Below are positions 19,445-28,891 of a DNA stretch of 41,871 bases, one piece after another; position 1 is the first letter of the stretch; every line of letters begins with the position of its first letter. The translations under genes and the position numbers were made by a program. The DNA is from a gamma proteobacterium symbiont of Ctena orbiculata (GTDB lineage Bacteria; Pseudomonadota; Gammaproteobacteria; Chromatiales; Chromatiaceae). The stretch covers positions 1 through 41,871 of the forward strand of contig NATW01000105.1 of the NCBI GenBank assembly GCA_003094555.1, read 5' to 3'. The notes beneath the pieces were generated by a model that saw nothing but the letters and a program-made list of their open reading frames with translations, did no database searches and had not been told where the DNA came from.

Positions 19445-22324
19445 ATGGGTTTGTGTGTGAATCTGCAACAAGAGACAGAAAAACAGTGGCAACAGTGGCA
19501 GCAGAAGCTGGTTGAGGCGGATCTGCCGATACCCCGGGAGGCCGAATTTCACCAGGCCGCACTGAAGGTCTGGGAGGCAAGCGATTATGTGGTTCAATCC
19601 GCGTTTCGCCATCTCGGGCTGTTACCGGAACTGTATCGACAGGGGGAGCTGAACAGTTCCTTCGGCGAGGGGGAATTGGCGCAAAAGCTTGCGGGCCTGC
19701 TGCAGGGTGTCGACGATGAAGCGGCGCTATCGCGGGTGCTAAGAGATTTCAGACGCCGCCAGATGGTGCGCATTATATGGCGCGACCTTGCCGGATTGGC
19801 GCCATTGGATGAGACTCTTGAAGATCTCTCCGCATTGGCGGACTGTTGTATCGAGTGGTCGCTGCAGAAACTCTACACCTGGTTTTGTGAGCAGATGGGC
19901 ACCCCGCGCAACCAGGCAGGAGAGGCGCAGTCCCTGGTGGTCCTGGGGATGGGAAAGTTGGGGGCCAGGGAGCTCAATCTGTCATCGGATATCGATCTGA
20001 TCTTCGCCTATCCGGAAGCGGGCCACACAGATGGTGCGCGGCAATTGACCAATGAGCAGTTTTTTATCCGCCTCTGCCAGCGCATGGTGCAGGTACTCGA
20101 CAATCACACCGGCGACGGTTTCGTTTTCAGGGTTGATACCCGCTTGCGCCCGTTTGGCAATGTCGGACCCCTGGCCATGAGTTTCAGTGCCTTGGAGAGC
20201 TATTATGGCTCGCAGGGACGGGAGTGGGAACGCTACGCCATGATCAAGGCGCGGGTGGTGGCGGGTGATCCCCAGGCGGGGGATGAGTTGATGACCCTGT
20301 TACGTCCCTTCGTCTATCGTCGTTATCTCGATTTCGGGGCCATAGAGTCCCTGCGTGAGATGAAGCAGCTGATCAGTAGCGAACTGCATAAAAAAGGGAT
20401 GCAGGCCAATATCAAGCTGGGTCCCGGTGGCATTCGCGAGATCGAATTCATCGGTCAGGCCTTTCAGTTGATTCGCGGTGGCCGTGACAAGGCATTACAG
20501 ATTCGTCCCATACTGCTTGTGTTGCAATGTCTGCAGGAGCGGGAACTGTTGCCAGCGTATACGGTGCAGGAGCTGAGTGAGGCCTATCGTTTTCTGCGCC
20601 TGGTAGAGAATCGCCTGCAGGCATGGCAGGACAGACAGACCCATCTGTTGCCTGAAGATGAAGCAGGCAGACTGCGCCTGGCCCGGTCCATGGGATATGT
20701 CTGCTGGGATAACTTTTCTGTCCAGCTGGAACAGTACCGCAAGCGGGTCCAGGGGCAATTCGATATGGTGTTTGCAGCACCGCAGACATCCAGTGATGAG
20801 GAGAGTCAGCCACTTACTGGGGTGTGGCATGAAAGCGTTGACCAGGAGCAGGCGATATCAGCCCTTGAGGCGGTGGGCTTCAGGCAGGGTGATGTGGCCT
20901 TACAGCAGTTGCACACATTTCGGGAGAGTCATGCCTACCGACGGCTGAGTACCAAGGGGCGGGAGCGGCTGGATCAATTGATGCCACTGCTGCTGGAGGC
21001 GGTAGGCCGGTCGGAGTGGGCTGAAGACGCACTGCAGCGGGTGATCGGTCTGCTCGAGGCGGTCGTCCAGCGTACCGCCTACATTGCACTGCTGGTTGAG
21101 AATCCGTTGGTGCTGTCACAGTTGGTCAAACTGACCGCCGTCAGTCCCTGGGTTGCGAATATGCTGACCCGTCACCCTATCCTGTTGGACGAACTGATCG
21201 ATCCTCGGCGGCTCTACTCTCCGCTCAAGCGGGATGAACTCAATGTGGAATTGGCCGATCAAGTCTCCCGTATCGATACGGATGATCTGGAGAGCCAGAT
21301 GGAGTTGCTGCGTCTCTTCGCCCAGAGTAACAGGCTGCGTGTGGCAGCGGCGGATATCGCTGACCAGATCCCCTTGATGGTGGTCAGTGACTATCTGACA
21401 TGGATCGCTGAAAGCGTCATTGAACAGGTGATTCAACTCACCTACCGGGAGTTGGTACGACGCCACGGCAGGCCCCCGGGACTGAACCAGGATGAGACCG
21501 GTTTTGCGGTTCTCGGCTATGGCAAGTTGGGTGGCATCGAGTTGGGTTTTGGTTCCGACCTGGATATGGTTTTCCTACATGGCTGTCCTGACAGGAATGC
21601 CTTCACAGATGGCGAAAAGCCGGTCTCGGTGGATGTTTTCTACGCGCGTATGGCGCAACGCTTCATCCATATCATGACCACACGCACCCCTTCCGGCATT
21701 CTTTATGAAGTCGACATGCGCTTAAGACCCAATGGCAACTCCGGGATGATGGTCAGCTCTCTGGAGACATTTGAAACCTATCAGCATCACAACGCCTGGA
21801 CATGGGAACATCAGGCGCTGGTTAGAGCACGTGTGGTGGCTGGGGACAAGCGAGTCAACGATCGATTCGAAGCAATCCGTAAGGTAGTACTCAGTGAGAG
21901 TAGGGATCCCGCTCAGTTGCAGGGTGAAGTGATTGAGATGCGTGAGAAGATGCGTGCCAGCCTGGACAAGAGTAATCAGGATCAATTTGATCTCAAACAG
22001 GGAACCGGCGGTATCGTCGATATAGAATTTATGGTTCAATACACGGTCCTCCGGTGGGCGCATGACTATCCCGATCTCCTGGCGTGGACAGACAATATTC
22101 GTCTTCTGGAAACCATGAGCAAGCTCGGTCTGCTGAATGATTATGCGGCGGAGCGGATGATGGGGATCTATAAGGTGTTGCGCGCAGCCTACCACCGCAG
22201 CGCGCTACAGGATTTGCCGGCTTTGGTGGAGAGTGGGAAACTCACTGAAGAGCGGGCGCTGGTGCAGGACATCTGGTCCTGTCTGATGCAAAACAAAAAG
22301 ACTGAACGAGAGATGTTCCAATGA
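19445..22324 (+). CDS. glnE: Bifunctional glutamine synthetase adenylyltransferase/adenylyl-removing enzyme
   Basis: GlnE adds and removes AMP on glutamine synthetase, tuning it to nitrogen status under PII control. The 959-residue length matches the family (E. coli 946). The N-terminal deadenylylase nucleotidyltransferase domain has GMGKLGARELNLSSDIDLIF at about 168-187, and the C-terminal adenylylase domain has GYGKLGGIELGFGSDLDMVF at about 689-708. Both keep the catalytic Asp-x-Asp. Each is followed by a helical PII-uridylyltransferase-like region with the GPGGIREIEF and GTGGIVDIEF motifs. The stop codon overlaps the ilvE ATG (ATGATG context), so the two are coupled. The glnE-ilvE order is common in gammaproteobacteria. 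Confidence 0.97.
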   Translation: MGLCVNLQQETEKQWQQWQQKLVEADLPIPREAEFHQAALKVWEASDYVVQSAFRHLGLLPELYRQGELNSSFGEGELAQKLAGLLQGVDDEAALSRVLRDFRRRQMVRIIWRDLAGLAPLDETLEDLSALADCCIEWSLQKLYTWFCEQMGTPRNQAGEAQSLVVLGMGKLGARELNLSSDIDLIFAYPEAGHTDGARQLTNEQFFIRLCQRMVQVLDNHTGDGFVFRVDTRLRPFGNVGPLAMSFSALESYYGSQGREWERYAMIKARVVAGDPQAGDELMTLLRPFVYRRYLDFGAIESLREMKQLISSELHKKGMQANIKLGPGGIREIEFIGQAFQLIRGGRDKALQIRPILLVLQCLQERELLPAYTVQELSEAYRFLRLVENRLQAWQDRQTHLLPEDEAGRLRLARSMGYVCWDNFSVQLEQYRKRVQGQFDMVFAAPQTSSDEESQPLTGVWHESVDQEQAISALEAVGFRQGDVALQQLHTFRESHAYRRLSTKGRERLDQLMPLLLEAVGRSEWAEDALQRVIGLLEAVVQRTAYIALLVENPLVLSQLVKLTAVSPWVANMLTRHPILLDELIDPRRLYSPLKRDELNVELADQVSRIDTDDLESQMELLRLFAQSNRLRVAAADIADQIPLMVVSDYLTWIAESVIEQVIQLTYRELVRRHGRPPGLNQDETGFAVLGYGKLGGIELGFGSDLDMVFLHGCPDRNAFTDGEKPVSVDVFYARMAQRFIHIMTTRTPSGILYEVDMRLRPNGNSGMMVSSLETFETYQHHNAWTWEHQALVRARVVAGDKRVNDRFEAIRKVVLSESRDPAQLQGEVIEMREKMRASLDKSNQDQFDLKQGTGGIVDIEFMVQYTVLRWAHDYPDLLAWTDNIRLLETMSKLGLLNDYAAERMMGIYKVLRAAYHRSALQDLPALVESGKLTEERALVQDIWSCLMQNKKTEREMFQ

Positions 22325-23247
22325 TGTCGACAATGGCAGACCGTGACGGTGTCATCTGGCTGGATGGCAAGATGGTCCCCTGGCGTGAAGCCAAGACCCA
22401 TGTCCTGACCCATACCCTGCACTATGGGATGGGGGTCTTCGAGGGGGTGCGCGCCTATCATGCCGAGCAGGGTACAGCCATCTTCCGCCTGCAGGAGCAT
22501 ACGGATCGCTTGTTTCGCTCCGCACATATCTTGAGCATGCCGATGCCCTTCGATCGGGATACCCTCAATCAGGCGCAACTGGCAGCGGTAAGGGAGAATA
22601 ATCTCGATTCCGCCTACATCCGCCCGATGTGTTTCTACGGTTCCGAGGGAATGGGCCTCAGGGCCGATAATTTGAAAGTACACTGCATGGTGGCTGCCTG
22701 GGAGTGGGGCGCCTATCTGGGTGCTGAAAACATGCAGAAGGGTATCCGTATCCGGGTCTCATCGTTCACCCGCCACCATGTCAATATCACCATGTGCCGG
22801 GCCAAGGCGAATGGTAACTACATGAACTCCATGATGGCGCTTCAGGAGGCGTTGCATGACGGCTATGATGAAGCCCTGCTGTTGGATGCGGAGGGGTATG
22901 TCATGGAGGGTTCCGGAGAAAACATCTTTATCGTCAGGGATGGTGTTATCTATACCCCGGATCTGACCTCGGCATTGGATGGTATTACTCGCAAGAGTGT
23001 CATCATGCTGGCAGAAGAGCGGGGCTACAAGGTTGTGGAGAAGCGTATAACCCGGGACGAGGTGTATATCGCGGATGAGGCCTTTTTCACCGGTACCGCT
23101 GCCGAGGTGACACCGATACGCGAGGTGGACAATCGTCCCATCGGGAATGGCGGGCGTGGTCCGATCACGGAAATATTGCAAAAAGATTATTTCGATCTTG
23201 TACATGGCCGTCTTGCATCCCATCCGGAATGGCTGGCGTATGTCTGA
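22321..23247 (+). CDS. ilvE: Branched-chain amino acid aminotransferase
   Basis: IlvE is the PLP-dependent transaminase for the last step of valine, leucine and isoleucine synthesis. The 308-residue length fits (E. coli 309). Family features are DGVIWLDGKMVPWREAKTHVLTHTLHYG at the N-terminus, FEGVRAY, the PLP-binding lysine in RAKANGNYMNS (Lys162), EGYVMEGSGENIFIV, LDGITRKSVI and FFTGTAAEVTPI. The ATG overlaps the glnE stop by 4 bp. The zinc-finger gene follows by 15 bp with its own AGGAG site, so glnE, ilvE and the zinc finger form one unit. Confidence 0.97.
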   Translation: MMSTMADRDGVIWLDGKMVPWREAKTHVLTHTLHYGMGVFEGVRAYHAEQGTAIFRLQEHTDRLFRSAHILSMPMPFDRDTLNQAQLAAVRENNLDSAYIRPMCFYGSEGMGLRADNLKVHCMVAAWEWGAYLGAENMQKGIRIRVSSFTRHHVNITMCRAKANGNYMNSMMALQEALHDGYDEALLLDAEGYVMEGSGENIFIVRDGVIYTPDLTSALDGITRKSVIMLAEERGYKVVEKRITRDEVYIADEAFFTGTAAEVTPIREVDNRPIGNGGRGPITEILQKDYFDLVHGRLASHPEWLAYV

Positions 23248-23262
23248 TCAGGAGTATTGATA

Positions 23263-23451
23263 ATGACCCAAACAGAGACACACTTGACGCAACAGGAACC
23301 GCAGAAGGTGGCACGAAAAGATTTGCCTCTAAGTTGCCCAAGACCAGGTGAGGCATTGGCAGGACTACACCCGCGGGTCTATCTGCCGATCGAAAAAACC
23401 GGTAGTGCGGTCTGTCCCTATTGTGGGGCACGTTATCAACTCGATGACTAG
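23263..23451 (+). CDS. Small zinc-finger (zf-CHCC) protein
   Basis: This 62-residue protein ends with the zf-CHCC pattern LSCPRPGEALAGLHPRVYLP followed by CPYCGARYQLDD: one Cys, one His, then a CxxC pair. This is the motif of the NDUFS6-like zinc-finger family, found after ilvE in many gammaproteobacteria. Its role is not known; the eukaryotic relative is a complex I assembly subunit, but no such role can be claimed here. The ATG at 23263 follows AGGAG; a TTG two codons earlier is unlikely. It is probably the last gene of the glnE operon. Confidence 0.88.
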   Translation: MTQTETHLTQQEPQKVARKDLPLSCPRPGEALAGLHPRVYLPIEKTGSAVCPYCGARYQLDD

Positions 23452-23623
23452 ATTCTTACAGGGCTCATTCAGCAGCAAGACAAAAATCCATCACCCTAAT
23501 TTACCCACAACTCATAAGTCTATATTGGATTTTGTATAACACATAGTGGGCTATACTCGATCCCTCACATGCCATGCAAAAGAGGGCATGAAGCAATCGA
23601 TCCGGATCTAATGGGGAAGGGGT

Positions 23624-25279
23624 ATGGGTTTAACTGTCACACTACTGCCATTACTCCTGCTTTTTCTAGCGGGCTGCCAATCAAACATTCCTGAACAACA
23701 AGTTGTATCCATCACCCCAGGCAGTGGTAATGGAAAGGAGATTGAGGTCGCCGAACGTCACCATGCACAACCTGTTTCGGTCAACTACCCGGAGACCGGG
23801 GTCGATGTGGGATGGGGTTGGGATTCGGATGAGGGCATACCTCAACCCAATGTGTGTATCGAATACTCCATTGAAGAGGACCAGGGACAGACCAAGTACA
23901 TGACCATGTCCGAGATTTCCGACAGTCGCGAGCTGATGCAGAGCATGAATGTATCCGCCGCCGCCTCGGTCAAGACCATCGCCTATCGCGCAAGCGGTAG
24001 CGCGAAGTTTGCTAAGAACACAAAGATCAACAGTTTCAGTTCGAATTTCGTGCTCAATGTGTCGGTGGATAATGGGGTACGTTATGCAACGCCATTGATG
24101 CCTGGCAGCCGTGGTGAGATCAAGGATCCGGAGACCCGAAAAACACTTCCCGATGCAGGTTCCATCCGTTTGACCTCGGAGGCCTTGCGGCTTGCCAAGA
24201 AGCGTGATCTGACCTCCTTTCTGAACTACTGTGGTGATTCCTATGTGGCGGCGCTGTATGGTGGGGCGCGCCTGACAGCGCTTATTACGGTAAAAACCAA
24301 CAGCAAAAAGGAACGTCAAGATGCCTCGGCCAGTTTCAGCGGTTCCGGTTGGGGTGTGAATGTGAAGGCAAGTGCCAGTGGAACCAATGTGGGGTCCATC
24401 GAAAGTAAAAATGTCAGCATGCGTTTTTATCAGTCTGGCGGGCGTAAGGACGAGATTCCGGCAACCAAGGGGGATTTGCTAGGCAAGCTTAAGACGATCA
24501 CTACCGAAGCCAGCGACTACCCCGCCTACTATCGCGTCACATTGATGCCCTATACCGCGCTGGCGAATTGGCCGGAAAAGAGTATTCCCCTCGATCTTTC
24601 TGAGCTGGATCAGCTTGCCGACTATTGGGCAGGCTATGTGAAATTGTACGAGGACCTGGAACATATCTTCGCTCAACCGGAGAAGTTCCAGGTATTGAAT
24701 GCCCAGGGTAAGTTTATTCCGCTGGGCGGTAATGGTGACAGTATAAAAAAACTGCAGCAGCTTCAGGACCAGGTGCAGACGGAGCTGGGTCGTTTACAGG
24801 AGGATGCCCTGCAGTGCAGCATGCCTGAACAGGATTGCAGTTTCAGCGAGGAGCTATACCAGTCGCCCTATGCCTACCGCATCCAGATGCCCCTTCCAAT
24901 GGATATCACTGCAGCGAACAAGCAGTGCCCCTGCGCTGATACCGAACCCAAGGGAGAACTGGCCAAGAATGCCGCAATACTGGTCGATTACTATATCCGT
25001 AATCCGGTTAAGCGGCGCTGTCTCAACAACCCGGTTGACCCTGGCTGCCTCAGCAATGGGGAGATGGACCGTTGGCAAATGCGTGTGGGCAGGCAAATCA
25101 TCGAATTGCCTGATGCTGATAGTGCAAGCCAGCTGCGTAAACTTATTACCAAGGATGACGGAAATGAGTACGGCTGGTTGGATGTGATCGAGCATCCACC
25201 CTATGCCTGGATGGATAGGAGCAGGATCGAACAGGATATAAAGCCCCTGGATACGCTAATGGCCCTACTCAATCAGTGA
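23624..25279 (+). CDS. Large exported lipoprotein, possible MACPF-like fold
   Basis: This 551-residue protein has a signal peptide with lipobox LAGC (acylated Cys18), so it should be anchored in a membrane on the periplasmic side or displayed at the cell surface. The central region (about 95-265) recalls membrane-attack-complex/perforin proteins. An amphipathic Ser/Ala-rich stretch (108-150) precedes a DLTSFLNYCGDSYVAALYGG signature (196-214), like the MACPF GTHY-x6-GG motif but one residue shorter and with Asp-Ser for Thr-His. Further Ser/Gly-rich strands follow (233-258). The C-terminal part holds several Cys (QCPCADTEP, RRCLNNPVDPGC) and a helical region. A GGGGAAGGGG ribosome site precedes the ATG. 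It has no family assignment I am sure of. Confidence 0.6.
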   Translation: MGLTVTLLPLLLLFLAGCQSNIPEQQVVSITPGSGNGKEIEVAERHHAQPVSVNYPETGVDVGWGWDSDEGIPQPNVCIEYSIEEDQGQTKYMTMSEISDSRELMQSMNVSAAASVKTIAYRASGSAKFAKNTKINSFSSNFVLNVSVDNGVRYATPLMPGSRGEIKDPETRKTLPDAGSIRLTSEALRLAKKRDLTSFLNYCGDSYVAALYGGARLTALITVKTNSKKERQDASASFSGSGWGVNVKASASGTNVGSIESKNVSMRFYQSGGRKDEIPATKGDLLGKLKTITTEASDYPAYYRVTLMPYTALANWPEKSIPLDLSELDQLADYWAGYVKLYEDLEHIFAQPEKFQVLNAQGKFIPLGGNGDSIKKLQQLQDQVQTELGRLQEDALQCSMPEQDCSFSEELYQSPYAYRIQMPLPMDITAANKQCPCADTEPKGELAKNAAILVDYYIRNPVKRRCLNNPVDPGCLSNGEMDRWQMRVGRQIIELPDADSASQLRKLITKDDGNEYGWLDVIEHPPYAWMDRSRIEQDIKPLDTLMALLNQ

Positions 25280-25444
25280 TTGTTATATTGATCCCCATCA
25301 CATTGTGCCCAGGAATGCTTTCTTTGTAAGTCTAACGCGAAGTAATATCTTCGGTCTTATTAACCCGGTAGCATTGCAGTCGTGATCTGGGTAGATGGAA
25401 ACAAATTCCATCATCTTTGAAATATAAATAATGGTTTGATTGAT

Positions 25445-26029
25445 ATGCCTAAATTCAGTGCTTTGGCTTGGGTGGTGATAGTCGTCGCTCTAGTCACCTA
25501 TGGTTTGTTGGTGTTTGCCATAACCCGCAGTTATTATCAGGATGCCCGAATGGTAACCGCTCAAGCCCCGACTGCCGTGCCCGAGGTGCCAGTTCATCCA
25601 AAGGTGAGCCCATTCGATGCCACACTGCAGCCTGCGGTGAAGTACCAACCTTCCGCTGAAGAGCTGGCAACCGAAGACCCTGCCTTGATTGCGCGTCTTG
25701 CGGATGACTACTTTATGAAAAAGGAGTATCCACAGGCGATTGAATTATATGAACGTGTATTAAGGATCAATCCGGACGATGTGGAGTCCTACAATGATCT
25801 CGGCCTGTCACTGTTCTATATCGGTCAGTCTCAACGGGCCGTGGAGGCATTGCAAACCGGGGTTTCCAAACAACCTGATTTCCAGCGTATCCAGTTGACA
25901 CTGGGATTCGTGCAAGCACAGCTGGGAGACAAAGAGGCGGCTGCCACAGCATTCCAAAAGGCAATAGAGCTGGGTCCTGAGAACACGGTGGGCCAGGAAG
26001 CCAAACGCATGTTGAGCGAGATGCAATAG
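25445..26029 (+). CDS. Membrane-anchored tetratricopeptide repeat protein
   Basis: This 194-residue protein begins with one hydrophobic helix (about residues 8-27, AWVVIVVALVTYGLLVFAI), then a Pro-rich linker, then TPR repeats. The clearest units are ALIARLADDYFMKKEYPQAI with ELYERVLRINPDDVE, SYNDLGLSLFYIGQSQRAVE, and QLTLGFVQAQLGDKEAAATA. The helix is probably an uncleaved anchor, placing the TPR domain in the periplasm. It could act as an assembly scaffold. It follows the large lipoprotein by 165 bp, with an AT-rich gap that may hold a promoter. The start is taken at ATG 25445; TTG 25436 is an alternative. Confidence 0.75.
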   Translation: MPKFSALAWVVIVVALVTYGLLVFAITRSYYQDARMVTAQAPTAVPEVPVHPKVSPFDATLQPAVKYQPSAEELATEDPALIARLADDYFMKKEYPQAIELYERVLRINPDDVESYNDLGLSLFYIGQSQRAVEALQTGVSKQPDFQRIQLTLGFVQAQLGDKEAAATAFQKAIELGPENTVGQEAKRMLSEMQ

Positions 26030-26077
26030 CCGGTCTATAGGGCTTCGGCCTCCGCGGGTCACAACAGGCGCCAATTG

Positions 26078-26320
26078 CTATTGCCTGATTTTTGTCTCCG
26101 GATGCATGTTGATCTCCCCGTTACACTCCAACACGCCGATTTTATCGCCAGACGGGTTACTGATCACCGGAAGGACCTCTTGAAACAGGGGTCTGCGCAC
26201 AAACTGTAGTTTCCAGCCGAATCCTTCCGCCTTCTGAAGCGCCATGATCTGGAGATTGTTCAGCACTTCCTTGAGGTTGTCGGGGATCGGTTTGTCTCCT
26301 TTTCGATTATCCTGAATCAT
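26078..26320 (-). CDS. Small hypothetical protein (80 residues)
   Basis: I do not recognise this gene. The ATG at 26320 is preceded by AAGGAG at a good spacing, which supports real translation; a longer start at 26371 lacks this. The 80-residue product is hydrophilic with no membrane segment. It reads as a helix (PDNLKEVLNNLQIMALQKAE) followed by beta strands (GWKLQFVRRPLFQEVLPVI, KIGVLECNGEI). It is convergent with the TPR gene (48-bp gap), and the upstream side faces the GT4 genes across a 185-bp gap. Confidence 0.65.
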   Translation of the reverse strand: MIQDNRKGDKPIPDNLKEVLNNLQIMALQKAEGFGWKLQFVRRPLFQEVLPVISNPSGDKIGVLECNGEINMHPETKIRQ

Positions 26321-26505
26321 GGGACTACTCCTTGAAATTCCTATGCATGTGCAGAGCCAGGGTGTACCCAACTCACCATGGATGATAAATGATATATTAT
26401 CCCTTTGTATATGAAATAATCACGTTGCAATAAAATCAGCACCTGCGTCTGAAAGACTCCCTGATATGCCGAAAAAAATAGTGTTTTCCCGGAACTGGTT
26501 CTCTA

Positions 26506-27651
26506 ATGCTTGAATCAAACCAGCGCAGGCCACATGTGTGCCTGTTTATTCTCAAGTTTGGCGATGGCGGTGTGGAGCGCATGATGGTCAATATCGCCCG
26601 GGGATTGTCACTGATCGGTGCCCGGGTGGATTTCATTGTCAAAGAGACTGAGGCACCCTACCTCCACCTGTTGCCGCCGGAAGTGCGGATTATCAGATTC
26701 CAGGTGGCAAGGCAGAAGGCGGCGTTGCCGAAACTGATAGACTATCTGAAGCGCTATGATCCGGATATTCTGCTATCGGCGAAGATATTGGATGACCAGC
26801 TTGCGCTGAAGGCGAAGCGGCGCCACACAGGTCGGACGCGCTTTTATCTGCGTCCTGGCACGGCCTTGTTATCAAGGATGCAGGCGCGTGGTACCCATCC
26901 GCTCCGCCGCTGGTTGAAGCAGAGACAGTTGAGCGCTCTGTTCAATAATGCGGACGGTGTGGTAGCTGTCTCTCAGGGTGTGGCGGATGAGGTGATGGAG
27001 CTGAGTGCCATTGATGGGGATAAGATCACTGTCATCAGGAATCCAACCATCACCCCTGAGCTGTACCAGCAGGCAGAAGAGCCCGTCGATGAACCCTGGT
27101 TGGCAGCGGATCAGCCGCCGCTGATTCTCGGTATCGGGGGATTACGCCGGCAGAAGGACTTTCCAACCCTATTGCGCGCCTTTGCCCTGGTAAGGCAGCA
27201 GCTGCCTTGCCGATTGATGCTTCTCGGTCAGGGCAACAAGGAGGGGCAGTTGCTGAAACTGGCCCAGGAGCTGGGATTGGGGGACGATTTTCGCCTTGCC
27301 GGTTTTGTTGCTAATCCCTACGCCTATCTGAAGGGAGCGAAACTGTTTGTTCTATCCTCACTCTGGGAAGGATCACCCAATGTGCTGACCGAAGCGATGG
27401 CATTGGGTACCTCCTGCGTGAGTACCGACTGTCCCTCGGGTCCCCATGAGGTTACCCGGGGTGGAGAGGTGGCACCCTTGGTTCCCATGGGCGACCCGGA
27501 GAGGTTGGCGGAAGCCATGTTGCAGACCCTGAGGAAACCGTTGGATCCGCAGCGTCTCAAGGAGGCAGTCAGCGACTACACCCTGGAAAAGAGTGCCCGG
27601 GGCTATCTTGCGGCATTTGGTTTGATCATCCCCCAGACAATCGATGCATAG
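26506..27651 (+). CDS. Glycosyltransferase family 4
   Basis: This 381-residue GT-B enzyme should transfer a sugar from a nucleotide donor onto a growing surface glycan at the inner face of the inner membrane. The N-terminal acceptor domain starts HVCLFILKFGDGGVERMMVN, with the Gly-Gly-hydrophobic-Glu-Arg motif typical of GT4. The C-terminal donor domain has ILGIGGLRRQKDFPTLLRAF, and the E-x7-E motif region is SLWEGSPNVLTEAMALG. It overlaps the next GT4 gene by 8 bp and is clearly its paralogue; a third related copy lies at 31064-32212 on the other strand. The substrate cannot be told from sequence. Confidence 0.9.
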   Translation: MLESNQRRPHVCLFILKFGDGGVERMMVNIARGLSLIGARVDFIVKETEAPYLHLLPPEVRIIRFQVARQKAALPKLIDYLKRYDPDILLSAKILDDQLALKAKRRHTGRTRFYLRPGTALLSRMQARGTHPLRRWLKQRQLSALFNNADGVVAVSQGVADEVMELSAIDGDKITVIRNPTITPELYQQAEEPVDEPWLAADQPPLILGIGGLRRQKDFPTLLRAFALVRQQLPCRLMLLGQGNKEGQLLKLAQELGLGDDFRLAGFVANPYAYLKGAKLFVLSSLWEGSPNVLTEAMALGTSCVSTDCPSGPHEVTRGGEVAPLVPMGDPERLAEAMLQTLRKPLDPQRLKEAVSDYTLEKSARGYLAAFGLIIPQTIDA

Positions 27652-28765
27652 CAGACCACGCATCGCCTGTTTTCTGGCCACCTCGGGACACAGTGGTGTG
27701 GATCGCTTGGCGCAGAATCTGCTGCCCGGCATGGCGCAGGCCGGATACCCCGTCGACCTGCTCAAAATAGGTAACCACGGCCCCAATCTCGATCCGCAGC
27801 GGCCGGATAATCTACGTGTTATCGAATTCAACGCCAGGCATGTCTACACTGCCCTGCCTGAACTGTTGAGATATTTGAAGCGTACCCGCCCCGAGGTGTT
27901 GCTGACCGACAAAGACCGGGTAAACAGAACCGCCATCCTGGCCCATGCCTTGGGTGGTGCCAAGTTCCGCCTGGTAGTGCGTAGCGGCACCACGGTCAGT
28001 GCCAATCTGGCTAGCAGAAGCCCCCTCGATCGCTTTATACAGCGCAACTCCATGCGCTATCTCTATCGACGGGCGGATGCCATTTTGACGCCCTCCAGGG
28101 GGTCGGCAGATGATTTCGCCGAGACGATAGGCACACCACGGGAGCGTATTACAGCGGTACCGAGTCCGATTATCACGCCCAGCTTTCTGCGTCAGCTGGA
28201 CCAGCCATTGGACCATCCCTGGTTCCGGGCAGGTGAGCCTCCGGTGATTCTGGGTGCCGGAGAACTCTGTCGACGCAAGGACTTCACCACCCTGATCCGG
28301 GCCTTCGCCCTGCTGGTCGATAGCCATGACTGCCGCTTGATGATACTCGGCAAGGGGCGTGCCCGGGAACGGCTGGAGCAGGAGATCAGGCGACTGGGGC
28401 TTGAGGATCGGGTTGCTCTTCCTGGTTTCGTGGCAACCCCCTATCCCTATATGAAACAGGCCTCCCTGTTTGTGCTCTCCTCCCTGTGGGAAGGCATGGG
28501 AAATGTGCTCGTCGAGGCGATGGCCGCCGGAACACCGGTGGTCTCCACAGACTGCCCCAGCGGTCCGGCGGAGCTGCTGGGTGGTTTGTCCGCTGATCTG
28601 TTGGTGCCGCCGGGTGATGCCGCCGCAATGGCGCGGACGATGGCGGGGCAGTTGGATAATCCACTCCCAAAATCAGAGCTGTTAGGGGCGGTGGAGGCCT
28701 ATCGTCTGGAAAATAGCGTGGCCGGTTATCTTGCCGCAATGGGGCTGCCAGCCACAACTTCGTAG
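27644..28765 (+). CDS. Glycosyltransferase family 4 (paralogue)
   Basis: This 373-residue GT-B glycosyltransferase overlaps the preceding gene by 8 bp, so the two are translationally coupled. It starts MHSRPRIACFLATSGHSGVD, where the usual Gly-Gly-Val-Glu-Arg is altered to Ser-Gly-Val-Asp-Arg. The donor half has ILGAGELCRRKDFTTLIRAF, GFVATPYPYMKQASLFVLSS and LWEGMGNVLVEAMAAGTPVV, keeping the E-x7-E arrangement. The shared VSTDCPSGP motif ties it to the flanking copies. The coupled pair probably adds consecutive sugars of one oligosaccharide. Confidence 0.9.
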   Translation: MHSRPRIACFLATSGHSGVDRLAQNLLPGMAQAGYPVDLLKIGNHGPNLDPQRPDNLRVIEFNARHVYTALPELLRYLKRTRPEVLLTDKDRVNRTAILAHALGGAKFRLVVRSGTTVSANLASRSPLDRFIQRNSMRYLYRRADAILTPSRGSADDFAETIGTPRERITAVPSPIITPSFLRQLDQPLDHPWFRAGEPPVILGAGELCRRKDFTTLIRAFALLVDSHDCRLMILGKGRARERLEQEIRRLGLEDRVALPGFVATPYPYMKQASLFVLSSLWEGMGNVLVEAMAAGTPVVSTDCPSGPAELLGGLSADLLVPPGDAAAMARTMAGQLDNPLPKSELLGAVEAYRLENSVAGYLAAMGLPATTS

Positions 28766-28891
28766 GTCTTCAGCTGTGATTATCGGCGCGATGTTTGAAG
28801 CGAGACAGGCATAGGACAACCTGTTAAAGTTTGTCCTTCTAAGTTAAATTAATACCCACTTCGAATTTTTTTATCACATCAGGAGCCATCG

